Notes: a model not told the origin generated them from the letters alone. A stretch of 64,000 nt of DNA from CAKZLS01 sp963771545 (GCA_963771545.1 CAVYTX010000003.1:496001-560000); one strand, 5' to 3'. Shown: positions 53,353-62,625, counted from the stretch's first letter. Numbers and translations: made by a program.

Positions 53353-54143
53353 AGCTCCATTTAAACACGGACGACAGAGTCTCGGAGCTTCACGCGGTCG
53401 CGGCAAACGAGGAACCCGCGCCGCGGTCGATGCAGGTACTCGTTTTCTCGTCCCAGAAGGGTGGCTCCGGGAAAACAACGTTGTGCGGGCAGTTGGCCGT
53501 GCAAGCGGAGCTCGCGGGCGCCGGGCCGGTGGCCGTTATCGACACCGATCCGCAGGGAAGCCTCTCCGACTGGTGGAACGCGCGGCAGGCGGAAACGCCG
53601 TTGTTCATGAAGGCGCAGGTCGAATATTTGCATGAGGATCTGAGGCAGCTGGAGCGGACGGGCGTCAAGCTGGCTTTTATTGATACCCCGCCCGCCGTGA
53701 CCGACACGATCCGCCAGATCGTCGCGTTCGCCGACCTTGTCGTGGTCCCGACCCGGCCTTCGCCGCACGACCTGCGCGCGGTCGGGGCGACTCTCGACAT
53801 CATCGATGGCCAGCAGAAACCTTTGATCTTCGCGGTGAACGCGGCCACGCGCGCCAAGATCACATCCGATACGGCCATCGCGTTGTCTCAGCACGGCACG
53901 GTGGCGCCGGTGACCATCAATCAGCGCGTCGATTTCGCCACCAGCATGATCCACGGCTGCGCCGTCATGGAAACCAATCCGGATTCGCGGTCCGCCATTG
54001 AAATCGCGGATCTTTGGAAATACATCGCGTCGCGCCTCGACAAGGGTGATCACGTCACCCGGGGTACGGGCGTGTTTCAATCGCCTCGGAACCCTGGTTT
54101 CGGCCGCCGAAAGGCCGCCACGCCAGAGGCCGTGGCGCGGTGA
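53346..54143 (+). CDS. ParA-family ATPase
   Basis: 265 residues. Deviant Walker A SSQKGGSGKTTLCGQL, VIDTDPQGSLSDWW, Walker B LAFIDTPP, and RPSPHDLRA. Cytoplasmic ATPase that positions DNA or protein cargo. Not the chromosomal ParA (no parB next to it). ATG 53346 has AAGGA eight bases before; GTG 53340 is too close. Its stop overlaps the next gene (TGATG). Confidence 0.88.
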   Translation: MLKLHLNTDDRVSELHAVAANEEPAPRSMQVLVFSSQKGGSGKTTLCGQLAVQAELAGAGPVAVIDTDPQGSLSDWWNARQAETPLFMKAQVEYLHEDLRQLERTGVKLAFIDTPPAVTDTIRQIVAFADLVVVPTRPSPHDLRAVGATLDIIDGQQKPLIFAVNAATRAKITSDTAIALSQHGTVAPVTINQRVDFATSMIHGCAVMETNPDSRSAIEIADLWKYIASRLDKGDHVTRGTGVFQSPRNPGFGRRKAATPEAVAR

Positions 54144-54628
54144 TGGTCATGGCTCAAAACAATGTTCTTGTTTACAGCGAGCACTTGTTCGCCCGAAAGG
54201 GCGAGGCGGCTCCGGCGGGCCGCGCCGGCGCCGATTCGGGGCATGGCTGTCTCTCCGCTTTTCCGCACAACGGTTCGAAACAATCGAATTCGAAAAAGCG
54301 GAAGCCGGGAGCGCGCGGTTCGTCGCCGCTTTCGAGCCTCATTCAACGCCAGCCCCACGCGCCGGAAGATTCGGTCGACGCTGAAAACAGTGTCGTTTCC
54401 GAGCACGAGGTTTTTGCAAGTTGGCGGAAACTGAAGAGCCGGCTCGAGACACCCCCTGAGTCGGAGCACAAGGAGCAGTGGAAAAAGCTGACGTTTCGCG
54501 TGCGCTACGATCAATATATGCGCTTGAAGACTCTATCCGGTCTGTGGGGCACGACCTATCAAAGTATTCTCGAGAAAGCCGTGACCTACTACATCGACGA
54601 AGCGACAACGTCCGAAGGCTCCGAGTAG
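54143..54628 (+). CDS. Candidate ParA partner with RHH-like C-terminal domain
   Basis: 161 residues. N-terminal 90 residues are polar and low in structure; the C-terminal segment KKLTFRVRYDQYMRLKTLSG...GTTYQSILEKAVTYYIDEA looks like a ribbon-helix-helix DNA-binding fold. Such small proteins often serve as centromere-binding or cargo-linking partners of ParA-type ATPases. Translationally coupled to the ParA gene. Function inferred. Confidence 0.6.
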   Translation: MVMAQNNVLVYSEHLFARKGEAAPAGRAGADSGHGCLSAFPHNGSKQSNSKKRKPGARGSSPLSSLIQRQPHAPEDSVDAENSVVSEHEVFASWRKLKSRLETPPESEHKEQWKKLTFRVRYDQYMRLKTLSGLWGTTYQSILEKAVTYYIDEATTSEGSE

Positions 54629-54682
54629 GATATTAAAAGCACACTTGGCGCTCGGCCCGATCGAGGGATACCCCTTGCCCGG

Positions 54683-55093
54683 TCAGCGGGTCGGGCCGTC
54701 CGCGTCTTTCTCTCGAGGCGCGGTGGGTAAAGACATCCCGGACGGGACCGGCCAATCGCACACGCATTCCAGCGTGATCATCAACGAAATGCCGTCGCTC
54801 TGTGGCCACAACACCTTCTTGCCGGCGCGGGGCAGGGGAATGCGAACCTCTTTGCAAAAGACGATCAGCGCGTCCCTGACTTCCGCGCGGGTCAGGCTGA
54901 CCGCAATCGGATCGCGCCGGTCCGAGCGGCAAAAGTGCAGGGTAACCATCGCTTCGATGTCGTCCTTGAACGTCGCATACATCTTGTCGGCCGAGGGCAG
55001 TGGTTTGCCGCCGCGGATGCAATAGTTTCGCGTGGCCGCTTCGACCTCTTCATTGGAAAAAAAGACCTTCCTCAACTCCATCGGCACGGCCAT
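54683..55093 (-). CDS. Conserved-looking hypothetical protein
   Basis: 136 residues if started at 55093 (ACGAGGTG just before); 55129 and 55081 are alternatives. Contains RKVFFSNEEVEAATRNYCI, a helical EVRDALIVFCKEVRIPLP segment and SDGISLMITLECV. No family recognised. Convergent with the ParA partner gene in the cassette inserted into the core block. Confidence 0.55.
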   Translation of the reverse strand: MAVPMELRKVFFSNEEVEAATRNYCIRGGKPLPSADKMYATFKDDIEAMVTLHFCRSDRRDPIAVSLTRAEVRDALIVFCKEVRIPLPRAGKKVLWPQSDGISLMITLECVCDWPVPSGMSLPTAPREKDADGPTR

Positions 55094-55265
55094 CACCTCG
55101 TGTCTTAAGTTCTTGGAAATTCGAAACAACAGGATACCACGCCGTCTTTATCGCAACTAAAGGTAAATAAAAAGAGAATTAACACAACTTTATTGATTTT
55201 ATCACAAATCCAAGCGCCGATTGAGACGATCATGCAACGCGCATTTCGAGCGAACAAAGAAGCCC
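55094..55265. other. AT-rich region, right side of ParA cassette
   Basis: AT-rich gap with AACTTTATTGATTTTATCAC; counterpart of the AT-rich stretch at 53.1 kb. No gene. Confidence 0.4.
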
Positions 55266-55268
55266 TAT

Positions 55269-55285
55269 ATCAACGACCGTTGGTA
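55269..55285. repeat. Solo right tip of the palindromic element family
   Basis: TCAACGACCGTTGGTA tip only, directly followed by the TTA (reverse stop) of the DUF815 ATPase gene, exactly as copy 2 abuts the dppF stop. No left end found nearby. Confidence 0.6.
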
Positions 55286-56143
55286 TTAAACCAATCGCCG
55301 GCCAAGACGCCCGGCCAGGTCCTGGATGAACTGCCATGCCACCCGGCCGGAGCGGCCACCGCGAGTGACCGCCCACTCGTTCGCTTGGGCGTGAAGCTCG
55401 GCGGGCGGAACGTCCAAGCCGAAACGCGAGGCGTAGCCTTCGACGATGGTCAGATAAGTGGCCTGGTCGCAGGCGTGGAAGCCCAGCCACAATCCGAATC
55501 GGTCCGATAGCGACACCTTCTCCTCGACCGCTTCGGCGGGATCGATCGCGGTGGAGCGTTCATTCTCGATCATGTCCCGGGGCATCAGATGCCGGCGGTT
55601 GGACGTGGCGTAAAACACAACATTCGCCGGTCGTCCCTCGATGCCGCCCTCTAGAACCGCTTTCAGCGACTTGTACGACGCGTCGCGGTCGTCGAACGAC
55701 AGGTCGTCGCAGAACAGCACGCACTTCCTGGACGTCTCCCGCACCAAGGCAAGCAAGTGGGGGAGAGTACCGACATCCTCGCGGTGAACCTCGATCAGGG
55801 CGAGAGCGCCCGGAGCCTCCTCGTTGACCCGCGCGTGGACGGCCTTGACCAGCGAGCTCTTCCCGGTCCCGCGCGCCCCCCAGAGCAGCGCATTGTTGGC
55901 CGGCAGGTCTTGCGCGAATCGCCGGGTGTTTTCCAGCAGAATGTCGGCCTGCCGCTGGATGCCCTTGAGCAGGCCGAGTTCCACCCGATTCACCTGGTTC
56001 ACGCATTCGAGGCGTTCGCTCTCCGCCCGCCAGACAAACGCGTCCGCGACGGCAAGCGACGGGCACGGCGTTCGTTCGGGAGCCATGCGCTCAAGGGTTT
56101 CGGCGATCCGCTCGAGCAGGTTTTTGACGTCGCGATCATCCAT
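55286..56143 (-). CDS. DUF815-family AAA ATPase
   Basis: 285 residues. Walker A LLWGARGTGKSSLVKAVH, Walker B CVLFCDDLSFDD, sensor FYATSNRRHLMPRDM and arginine finger region SDRFGLWLGF. Belongs to the DUF815 ATP-binding family found next to yajC-secDF in alphaproteobacteria. Start 56143 gives the typical MDDRDVKNLLERI opening. Divergent from yajC. Cellular role unknown. Confidence 0.85.
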   Translation of the reverse strand: MDDRDVKNLLERIAETLERMAPERTPCPSLAVADAFVWRAESERLECVNQVNRVELGLLKGIQRQADILLENTRRFAQDLPANNALLWGARGTGKSSLVKAVHARVNEEAPGALALIEVHREDVGTLPHLLALVRETSRKCVLFCDDLSFDDRDASYKSLKAVLEGGIEGRPANVVFYATSNRRHLMPRDMIENERSTAIDPAEAVEEKVSLSDRFGLWLGFHACDQATYLTIVEGYASRFGLDVPPAELHAQANEWAVTRGGRSGRVAWQFIQDLAGRLGRRLV

Positions 56144-56273
56144 GGATCGGACCGTATCAGGTTGTCGACGGAGTGTCACATGGGCGAGCGGCCCCGTTAA
56201 AGTTTGCAAGCGGGGCGTGGACGGGTATATTCCGTTCCTTCTCAAGCCGAATCACCAGCTCAAGGAGTTACCG

Positions 56274-56705
56274 ATGTTCGTGTCGCCGGCTTACGCTCAG
56301 GCGGGCACAGAGGCCGCCGGCCCGGGCGCTCTCGAGGCGTTCCTGCCTATCATTCTGATATTCGTCGTGTTCTATTTTCTGCTGATCCGACCGCAGCAAA
56401 AGAAAGCTAAACAACACAAAGAAATGCTCGCCCAGGTCCGCCGCGGCGATAAGATCGTCACCGGCGGCGGCATCGTCGGCACCGTGACCAAGGTCGTGGA
56501 CGACAACGAGGTCATGGTGGAGGTCGCCGAAGGCGTGAGGGTCCGCGTGCATCGCCCGCTCATCGCCAGCGTTCTCACGAAGCCGGAGCCAGTCGGCAAC
56601 TCCAAGGACCCAAAGGGCCCCACCGGCGGCGATGGCGGCCAGAAGCCGCCGCAGCAGGGCATGGGATCGAAGCTCAAGAATATCCTCGGCGGTAAGAGCG
56701 GCTAG
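56274..56705 (+). CDS. yajC: Preprotein translocase subunit YajC
   Basis: 143 residues. One membrane helix (FLPIILIFVVFYFLLIRPQQKKAKQHKEML) and the RRGDKIVTGGGIVGTVTKV domain. Auxiliary Sec subunit with SecDF. ATG 56274 with AAGGAG upstream. Gly-rich tail. Confidence 0.95.
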   Translation: MFVSPAYAQAGTEAAGPGALEAFLPIILIFVVFYFLLIRPQQKKAKQHKEMLAQVRRGDKIVTGGGIVGTVTKVVDDNEVMVEVAEGVRVRVHRPLIASVLTKPEPVGNSKDPKGPTGGDGGQKPPQQGMGSKLKNILGGKSG

Positions 56706-56725
56706 GCGTTACGGAAAGCAACGCC

Positions 56726-58309
56726 ATGGTCTACTTCGCGAAGTGGAAGATCGCTCTCATTCTGATCGTCTGCGCCCTGGGGCTGGCGTTCGCCCTGCCC
56801 AACCTGCTCACCCGAGAACAGGCCGAGAGCCTGCCCACGTGGCTGCCCCACAAGCAAATCAACCTGGGTCTCGATCTTCAGGGCGGGTCGCACCTGCTGC
56901 TCGAAGTCGACACCTCGGCGGTGATCCAAAAGCGCATGGAAGCACTCGAGGATTCCATACGCGACGAAATCAACGACGCGAACATCGGCTATAAGGGGCT
57001 CGGCAGCGATGCGACTTCGGTTACGATCACCGTCAGGGATCTCGACCGCTTGGGGGAAGCCCGGGAGCTGTTGCGCAAAATCGATCCGGAGACTGTCGTG
57101 GAAGGCGACGATGCCGGCCGCCTGACCTTTTCGCTTACCGAACAGGCCGTGCGCGACCGTAAATCCGCGGCGGTGGATCAGTCGATCGAGATCATCCGCC
57201 AGCGCATCGACGAAACCGGCGTCCGCGAGCCCACCATCCAGCGCCAGGGAACCGATCGGATCCTGGTCCAGTTGCCCGGTGTCGACGACCCCGAGCGCAT
57301 CAAGGAATTGATCGGTACAACGGCCAAGATGAGCTTTCATCTCGTGGATGACCGAACGAGCGCGTCCGAGGCCATGAGCGGGCGGGTTCCGCCGGGAACG
57401 TTGCTGCTGCCGTCGGCGGACGAGGTGGATCCATCGGGACGTCCCAGGGTGTATCTCGTACGGAAGCGGGAGCTGGTGAGCGGCGAAAACCTGATCGACG
57501 CGCAGCCGACCTTCGACGCGCGCACCAACGAGCCGATCGTGAATTTCCGCTTCGATACCATCGGCGGCAAGCGCTTCGGCGACGCCACCAGCAAGAACGT
57601 CGGACGGCTTCTGGCCATCGTGCTCGACGACAAGGTGATCAGCGCGCCCCGCATCAACGAGCCCATCCTCGGCGGATCCGGCCAGATCAGCGGCAGTTTC
57701 ACGGTGGCGGAAGCGCAGGATCTGGCGTTGTTGCTGCGCGCCGGAGCGCTGCCGGCGGATCTCACGTTCCTCGAGGAACGCTCCGTCGGTCCGGGTCTTG
57801 GCGCCAATTCCATCGCCGCCGGCAAGACCGCCAGCATCGTCGGATTGGCGCTGGTCGCCGCCTACATGATTGCCGCGTACGGTTTGTTCGGATTGATCGC
57901 CGATGTCGCCCTGATCGCCAACATGGTGCTGATCGCCGCGGCGCTTTCGGTCTTGCAGGCGACACTCACCTTGCCCGGCATCGCCGGCATCGTGCTGACG
58001 ATCGGCATGGCGGTGGACGCCAACGTGCTCATATTCGAGCATATCCGCGAGGAAGTCCGGGCCGGGCGCACGCCCATATCGGCCGTCGACGCCGGATTCT
58101 CGCGGGCGATGACCACCATTATCGACGCCAATGTTACGACCCTGATCGCAGCGATCTTGCTCTACGCGTTCGGCTCCGGCCCCGTTCGCGGGTTCGCGGT
58201 GACGCTCGCCATCGGCATTGTGTCATCCATGTTCACCGCCACCATGTTGACGCGGTTGCTGGTCGTCACCTGGCTGCGGCGAACCAAGCCGCGGACCCTA
58301 CCGATTTAG
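56726..58309 (+). CDS. secD: Protein translocase subunit SecD
   Basis: 527 residues, RND-type Sec accessory driving export by proton motive force. DLQGGSHLLLEVD, P1 head with REPTIQRQGTDRILVQLPG, and the six-span membrane domain with GMAVDANVLIFEHIREE. Followed by secF. Confidence 0.97.
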   Translation: MVYFAKWKIALILIVCALGLAFALPNLLTREQAESLPTWLPHKQINLGLDLQGGSHLLLEVDTSAVIQKRMEALEDSIRDEINDANIGYKGLGSDATSVTITVRDLDRLGEARELLRKIDPETVVEGDDAGRLTFSLTEQAVRDRKSAAVDQSIEIIRQRIDETGVREPTIQRQGTDRILVQLPGVDDPERIKELIGTTAKMSFHLVDDRTSASEAMSGRVPPGTLLLPSADEVDPSGRPRVYLVRKRELVSGENLIDAQPTFDARTNEPIVNFRFDTIGGKRFGDATSKNVGRLLAIVLDDKVISAPRINEPILGGSGQISGSFTVAEAQDLALLLRAGALPADLTFLEERSVGPGLGANSIAAGKTASIVGLALVAAYMIAAYGLFGLIADVALIANMVLIAAALSVLQATLTLPGIAGIVLTIGMAVDANVLIFEHIREEVRAGRTPISAVDAGFSRAMTTIIDANVTTLIAAILLYAFGSGPVRGFAVTLAIGIVSSMFTATMLTRLLVVTWLRRTKPRTLPI

Positions 58310-58319
58310 GATACTCGTC

Positions 58320-59249
58320 ATGCGGCGTCTCACGCTGATCCCGGCCAATACATCCATCCCTTTCATCGCTTGGCGAAAGCTCTTTTTCATGTTTTCGGCC
58401 GCCCTGGTCGTGGCGTCCATCGGCTTGTTCCTCACCAAGGGGCTGAACTACGGCATCGATTTCCGGGGCGGAATTATGCTGGATGTGCGCACCGAGGGCC
58501 CCGCCGACCTCGCGGCCATGCGAAGCACCTTGGCCGGGCTGGGGCTGGGAGAGGTCGCCCTGCAGGAGTTCGGCGCCCCGGACGACGTGCTGATCCGCCT
58601 CCAGGAGCAAGATGGCGGCGAACAGGCGCAACAGGCGGCGATCGTCAAGGTCAAGGACGCCCTCGGACCCAACGTGGAGTACCGCCGAACGGAAGTCGTC
58701 GGCCCCAAGGTCAGCGATGAGTTGTTCTGGGATGGAGTTTACGCGGTCGTCTCCGCGATTTTGGCGATGCTCGTCTACATCTGGTTCCGTTTCGAGTGGC
58801 AATTCGGCCTGGCGGCGGTCATCGCGTTGCTGCACGACGTGTTGTCGACCATTGGACTGTTTTCGCTGCTCGGTCTCGAGTTCAACCTTTCGACCGTTGC
58901 CGCGGTGCTGACGATCGCCGGTTATTCCATCAACGATACGGTCGTGGTTTTCGACCGGGTCCGCGAAAACCTCCGCAAATACAAAACCATGGACTTGCCG
59001 GCGCTTCTCGACCTATCGATCAACGCCACGTTGTCGCGCACCACGATGACCAGTTTCACGACGCTGCTGGCGCTGTTTGCGCTCTATTTCCTCGGCGGCG
59101 AGGTCATTCGCAGTTTCAGCCTGGCGATGATCTGGGGCATTGTTGTCGGGACCTATTCCTCCATTTGTGTGGCCGTGCCGCTGCTTCTCTATCTCAATGT
59201 GCGCCGGTCGTCCCCGACCAGGGACGCCACCGTCGAACAGGCCCCGTAA
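58320..59249 (+). CDS. secF: Protein translocase subunit SecF
   Basis: 309 residues. GLNYGIDFRGGIMLDV, IAGYSINDTVVVFDRVREN and six membrane helices. Partner of SecD, 10 bases after it. Confidence 0.97.
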   Translation: MRRLTLIPANTSIPFIAWRKLFFMFSAALVVASIGLFLTKGLNYGIDFRGGIMLDVRTEGPADLAAMRSTLAGLGLGEVALQEFGAPDDVLIRLQEQDGGEQAQQAAIVKVKDALGPNVEYRRTEVVGPKVSDELFWDGVYAVVSAILAMLVYIWFRFEWQFGLAAVIALLHDVLSTIGLFSLLGLEFNLSTVAAVLTIAGYSINDTVVVFDRVRENLRKYKTMDLPALLDLSINATLSRTTMTSFTTLLALFALYFLGGEVIRSFSLAMIWGIVVGTYSSICVAVPLLLYLNVRRSSPTRDATVEQAP

Positions 59250-59254
59250 CCGCC

Positions 59255-59641
59255 TTGCCCGGCCTGGACATCACCCCGCCCCTGCCGCCCGGAAGTCAGC
59301 TGATCCAGGGCTACGGCGACGGCGGTTTCCGGATCTCCGGGACGGTTCACAGCGGCTCCGTGCTGGTCTTTCCCAAGCGCACGGTTGCTTGGCCGGTGAC
59401 CGTGGCGGCCGATATCACGCTTGCGTCCCTCGCCGAGGCGACGGCAAGCGTCGAGACCAATCATATCCTGGTGGTCGGATGCGGATCCGGCTTCGCGCCC
59501 CCGCCTTCCGGCCTCCGGGAGGCGCTCAGGGACGCCGGCTTCGCCCTCGAATGGATGAACACGGGCGCGGCGTGTCGAACCTACAACGTGCTGCTCATCG
59601 ATGGCCGCGCGGTCACGGCGGCGCTGATCGCCATCCCCTAA
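59255..59641 (+). CDS. Mth938/NDUFAF3-like domain protein
   Basis: 128 residues if started at TTG 59255 (no ATG fits). Contains DITPPLPPGSQLIQGYGDGGF, HSGSVLVFPKRTVAWPV and GCGSGFAPPPSGLREALRDAG, of the Mth938 family (related to NDUFAF3, complex I assembly in mitochondria). Usual neighbour of secDF in alphaproteobacteria. Start codon uncertain. Confidence 0.8.
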   Translation: MPGLDITPPLPPGSQLIQGYGDGGFRISGTVHSGSVLVFPKRTVAWPVTVAADITLASLAEATASVETNHILVVGCGSGFAPPPSGLREALRDAGFALEWMNTGAACRTYNVLLIDGRAVTAALIAIP

Positions 59642-59898
59642 CGCAATCCGTGGATCAATTGTTTCAACGAATAAACACCGGGGTTGACGACGGGCGGATC
59701 GCGGTATTTTAAGAAAATTATCCTAAGTCGTTGCAAGTTTTCGTGGCCGTGCGGGGGGCGGGAAGCGCGAGCCTTCGCCTTGGCAATTTATGCGTCTTAC
59801 GGGTCTTGCCGATCATCCGCCGATCGTTGCGGCAAGGAAAAGATGACGCGCTCACGAGAAATCAATCATTGCGATCAGAATATGTTCCGGCTTGTAAA
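59642..59898. other. Intergenic, nothing recognised
   Basis: About 260 bases without gene or repeat, becoming AT-rich before the palindromic box. Confidence 0.4.
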
Positions 59899-59916
59899 AT
59901 ACCCCACATGGGGTAG
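59899..59916. promoter_or_regulatory. Palindromic box, copy B
   Basis: ATACCCC ACAT GGGGTAG, a 7-4-7 dyad with one mismatch, 120 bases upstream of the 52-aa gene at 60037. Sequence after it (TTGGACATTTGCCCC...) is alignable with that after copy C. Confidence 0.65.
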
Positions 59917-60036
59917 TATCCCTCAACCTCCAACAACGCTTTGGACATTTGCCCCTTATCGCGCGGGAACGTTCGGGTCTTTTCCGATCTCCGGACCAGG
60001 CTGAAGCCGAAGGGGCCGTTTTTCAGAGACATCGCC

Positions 60037-60195
60037 ATGCACAACACCAGAGAAATGGGCCGCGTGCTCTACTCTCACGACTGGACGGATTTGCAGGAAT
60101 GGGCCGCGGCGCTCGTTGAACTCGGTGACCTGACCGACGACGAGATCGCGGAACTCGTGCCCGACCAGGAGCCGGATCCAAACCTCGCCGCGTGA
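60037..60195 (+). CDS. 52-residue conserved small protein, paralog 1
   Basis: MHNTREMGRVLYSHDWTDLQ then EWAAALVELGDLTDDEIAEL. Acidic, predicted helical, no membrane segment. The paralog at 62466 shares about 34 of the first 43 residues and the same CATCGCCATG start context. Behind the same palindromic box. No family recognised. Confidence 0.75.
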   Translation: MHNTREMGRVLYSHDWTDLQEWAAALVELGDLTDDEIAELVPDQEPDPNLAA

Positions 60196-60375
60196 GCCCG
60201 TTCCAGCTACCCCCAATCGGCGACCTTCCCTGGGGAATCCGACCTCGACGACCGACAATCCTATTGTCGCGGCCCGCCATTGATTGTATCAGGCGGTGTG
60301 GCCGAGTTGGATATGGCGTCGCCGCCGGGTTGTGCGGAAATGCGCGCCGAGAAGAGGGGGGGAAACAAGTTTATC
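60196..60375. other. Short gap
   Basis: Contains GGCGGTGTGGCCGAGTTGG at about 60293, which resembles the start of a class II tRNA but does not fold into one. No gene. Confidence 0.4.
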
Positions 60376-61023
60376 ATGAGAAACGCGGATCTCGTTAAAT
60401 CCTTGTACGACCGCTACGGCGAGGGACTTGCCGAACGGCTCGCTCTTGTCCGCGAGCACAACGTAACCTCGCGGGGCAAGCATGGGCTCGAGGGCGGTTC
60501 CACCGGCAACCCGGACTGCGGGTTCCTCTACTTGCTGGTCCGCGCCTTTCGCCGCCGCATCATCTTCGAAATCGGCACCTATGTGGGAAGCTCGGCCGTC
60601 GCCATGAACATGGCGGCCGGCGAGCACGGCGGCAGCGTCACAACCTGCGACCCCGAGGACTACGGCTGCATTCCGCCGGAAAGCGGCATACGGTTCCTCA
60701 ACATGGCGTCGGCCGATGCGCTGAGGCTTCTCAAGGCAGAGGGCGCTCGGATCGATTTCGTCTTCGCCGACTGGCTTCCCTGCGATGATTCAATCGCGCT
60801 TTTCAACGAGATGGGCGCCGACGATATGATCTTCACGGCTCACGACTATTTGCCCGGCGACAAGGGGGAAGCCGCGGTCGAGGCGATGTCGCGCCGCTAT
60901 GTCCGGGCGGCAACCGGCACATGGATCTTTCCGGATTCCAAGCCCGTGGAGGTGGCGGCCGGTCTGCTTATTCAACAAACCACGGCGGCGCTCATTCCCA
61001 ACCGGCTGCTCGGCCAGCTTTAG
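60376..61023 (+). CDS. Class I SAM-methyltransferase-like protein
   Basis: 215 residues. IIFEIGTYVGSSAVAMNMA is a SAM-binding glycine loop of the Methyltransf_24/CmcI type, with TTCDPEDYG and IDFVFADWLP following. Cytoplasmic. Substrate unknown. Start at 60376 is preceded by GAGGGGGGGAAAC. Confidence 0.72.
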   Translation: MRNADLVKSLYDRYGEGLAERLALVREHNVTSRGKHGLEGGSTGNPDCGFLYLLVRAFRRRIIFEIGTYVGSSAVAMNMAAGEHGGSVTTCDPEDYGCIPPESGIRFLNMASADALRLLKAEGARIDFVFADWLPCDDSIALFNEMGADDMIFTAHDYLPGDKGEAAVEAMSRRYVRAATGTWIFPDSKPVEVAAGLLIQQTTAALIPNRLLGQL

Positions 61024-61131
61024 CGGACCCAATTTGGCGTATGGCGCCCAAACGACGACCCACCGAGTTTCCCTGGTGAGCGCCTCAGGCACTTGCGAAC
61101 GATGCGCGCAATTCCCGGCGGGCATTCCTAT

Positions 61132-61156
61132 ATATCTTGATATCTTGCATATCTTG
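61132..61156 (+). repeat. Triple ATATCTTG repeat upstream of NDUFA9-like gene
   Basis: ATATCTTG at 61132, 61140 and 61149, tandem with 8-9 base spacing, 35-60 bases before the start codon. Possible regulator site or promoter element. Confidence 0.4.
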
Positions 61157-61190
61157 GTATCAGCGGAGGAATCGATGGGAGGGTCGGATC

Positions 61191-62221
61191 ATGACGAAAG
61201 AGCCCCAAGCCACGCCAGCCAAACCGAAACGAAAAACGCGCACCGGCGCCTCGGCTAAAAAGACGCCGGCGTCACCCCCGGAATCACCTCGAGAATCATC
61301 CCGGAATCGCCCCCCGTTGCGAACAAGGTCGTCACGATTTTCGGAGGCTCGGGCTTCATCGGCCGCAGCCTCGTCCAGCGACTCACCGCGCGCGGTGTGA
61401 GCGTTGTCGTCGCGGTTCGCCATCCGGACGCCTTCGATCGCAAGATAGTCAAGGGCGACACGGCCACCGTCAAGGCCGTCAAGGCGAGCATCCTCTCGGA
61501 AGGCGATGTCCGTTCGGCGATTGCGGGCGCCAGCGCCGTCGTCAATCTCGTCGGGATCTTGTACGAAAGCGGCGATCAGACCTTCGAGGCCGTGCACGCC
61601 GACGCGGCCAGGCGCGTGGCCGAGGCGGCTCGGGACGCCGGCGCCGGTCGCCTCGTTCATATGTCGGCGCTGGGCGCCGATCCGGATTCGCCCTCCGCCT
61701 ACGCGCGCACCAAGGCGAGCGGCGAGCGGCACGTGCGCGACATCTTTCCCGCCGCCACCATCCTTCGTCCGAGCATCGTTTTCGGGCCGGAAGACGACTT
61801 CTTCAACCGGTTCGCGGCCATGACGAAGTACTCGCCGGCGCTGCCGCTCGTCGGCGGCGGTCGAACCCGGTTCCAGCCGGTCTACGTGGAGGACGTCACC
61901 GCCGCGATCGACCGTTTCTTGGCCGACGACGCCACCAAGGGACAGGTCTACGAGCTCGGCGGGCCCAAGGTGTACACCTTCAAGGAGTTGCTGGAGCTTC
62001 TGCTCAAACAGAAAAAGGCATCGCGCGCGCTGGTCCCCATACCGTATTTTCTGGCCGAAATTCAGGGCTCGGTCCTGCAAATGCTGCCCAAGCCGCCGCT
62101 CACCCGCGATCAGGTGGAATTGCTCAAGCGCGACAATGTGCTCGGCGGCGACTGCCCCGGCCTCGCCGAGCTCGGAATCCAACCCACTCCGGTGGAGGAC
62201 ATTGTGCCGACGTATCTGTGA
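61191..62221 (+). pseudogene. NDUFA9-like NAD(P)-binding protein, frameshifted
   Basis: Atypical short-chain dehydrogenase/NDUFA9 family. ATG 61191 with GGGAGGG upstream begins a basic, Pro-rich leader; the Rossmann loop VVTIFGGSGFIGRSLVQRL lies in another frame that has no start codon of its own before 61397. Adding one C to the run at 61310-61315 joins them into one protein, about 343 residues. Further motifs: NLVGILYESG, YARTKASGE, ILRPSIVFGPEDDFFNRFA. In alphaproteobacteria this protein is often linked with complex I or quinone biology. Homopolymer sequencing error is likely. Confidence 0.8.
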
Positions 62222-62310
62222 CCTCCGGCACATCGCCGGTCGATGCGGCATTACCGGTTTCGTTGACGCGAAAATAGTCGGCACTAGTGGGGCATTTTCC
62301 CGCTCGCAAA
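62222..62310. other. Gap before box C
   Basis: Short spacer, nothing recognised. Confidence 0.4.
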
Positions 62311-62328
62311 ACACCCCATACGGGGTAT
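62311..62328. promoter_or_regulatory. Palindromic box, copy C
   Basis: ACACCCC ATAC GGGGTAT dyad, 137 bases upstream of the 52-aa gene at 62466. Downstream TTGGATCTTGGCCCGTTAAC aligns with the same place after box B. Confidence 0.65.
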
Positions 62329-62465
62329 ATAGAGCGTTAGCCACTAACAATATTTGGATCTTGGCCCGTTAACGAGCGGATTCGTCCGGGTCGAATTCTC
62401 ACCACCCACTCTCTCGCTTTAGGCCCCGGCCGCAACCAACCGGGCTCCTTTGCAAAGACATCGCC

Positions 62466-62624
62466 ATGCACAACACCAAGGACATGGGCCGCGTGCTCTA
62501 CCGCCACGACTGGACGGACTTGCGGGAGTGGGCCACGGCGCTCGTTGAGCTCGGCGATCTCAGCAACGACGAGATCGCCGAACTCGTGGCGGACCAGAAC
62601 GCCATGCCGCCTCACGTTTCGTAA
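62466..62624 (+). CDS. 52-residue conserved small protein, paralog 2
   Basis: MHNTKDMGRVLYRHDWTDLR then EWATALVELGDLSNDEIAEL. Paralog of the gene at 60037, with conserved upstream box and start region. Its stop is 1 base from the convergent DUF202 gene stop. Confidence 0.75.
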   Translation: MHNTKDMGRVLYRHDWTDLREWATALVELGDLSNDEIAELVADQNAMPPHVS

Positions 62625-62625
62625 G

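Noticed and set aside
60290..60376. tRNA-like start GGCGGTGTGGCCGAGTTGG
   Set aside because: No acceptor-stem partner, anticodon arm or T-loop could be found downstream.
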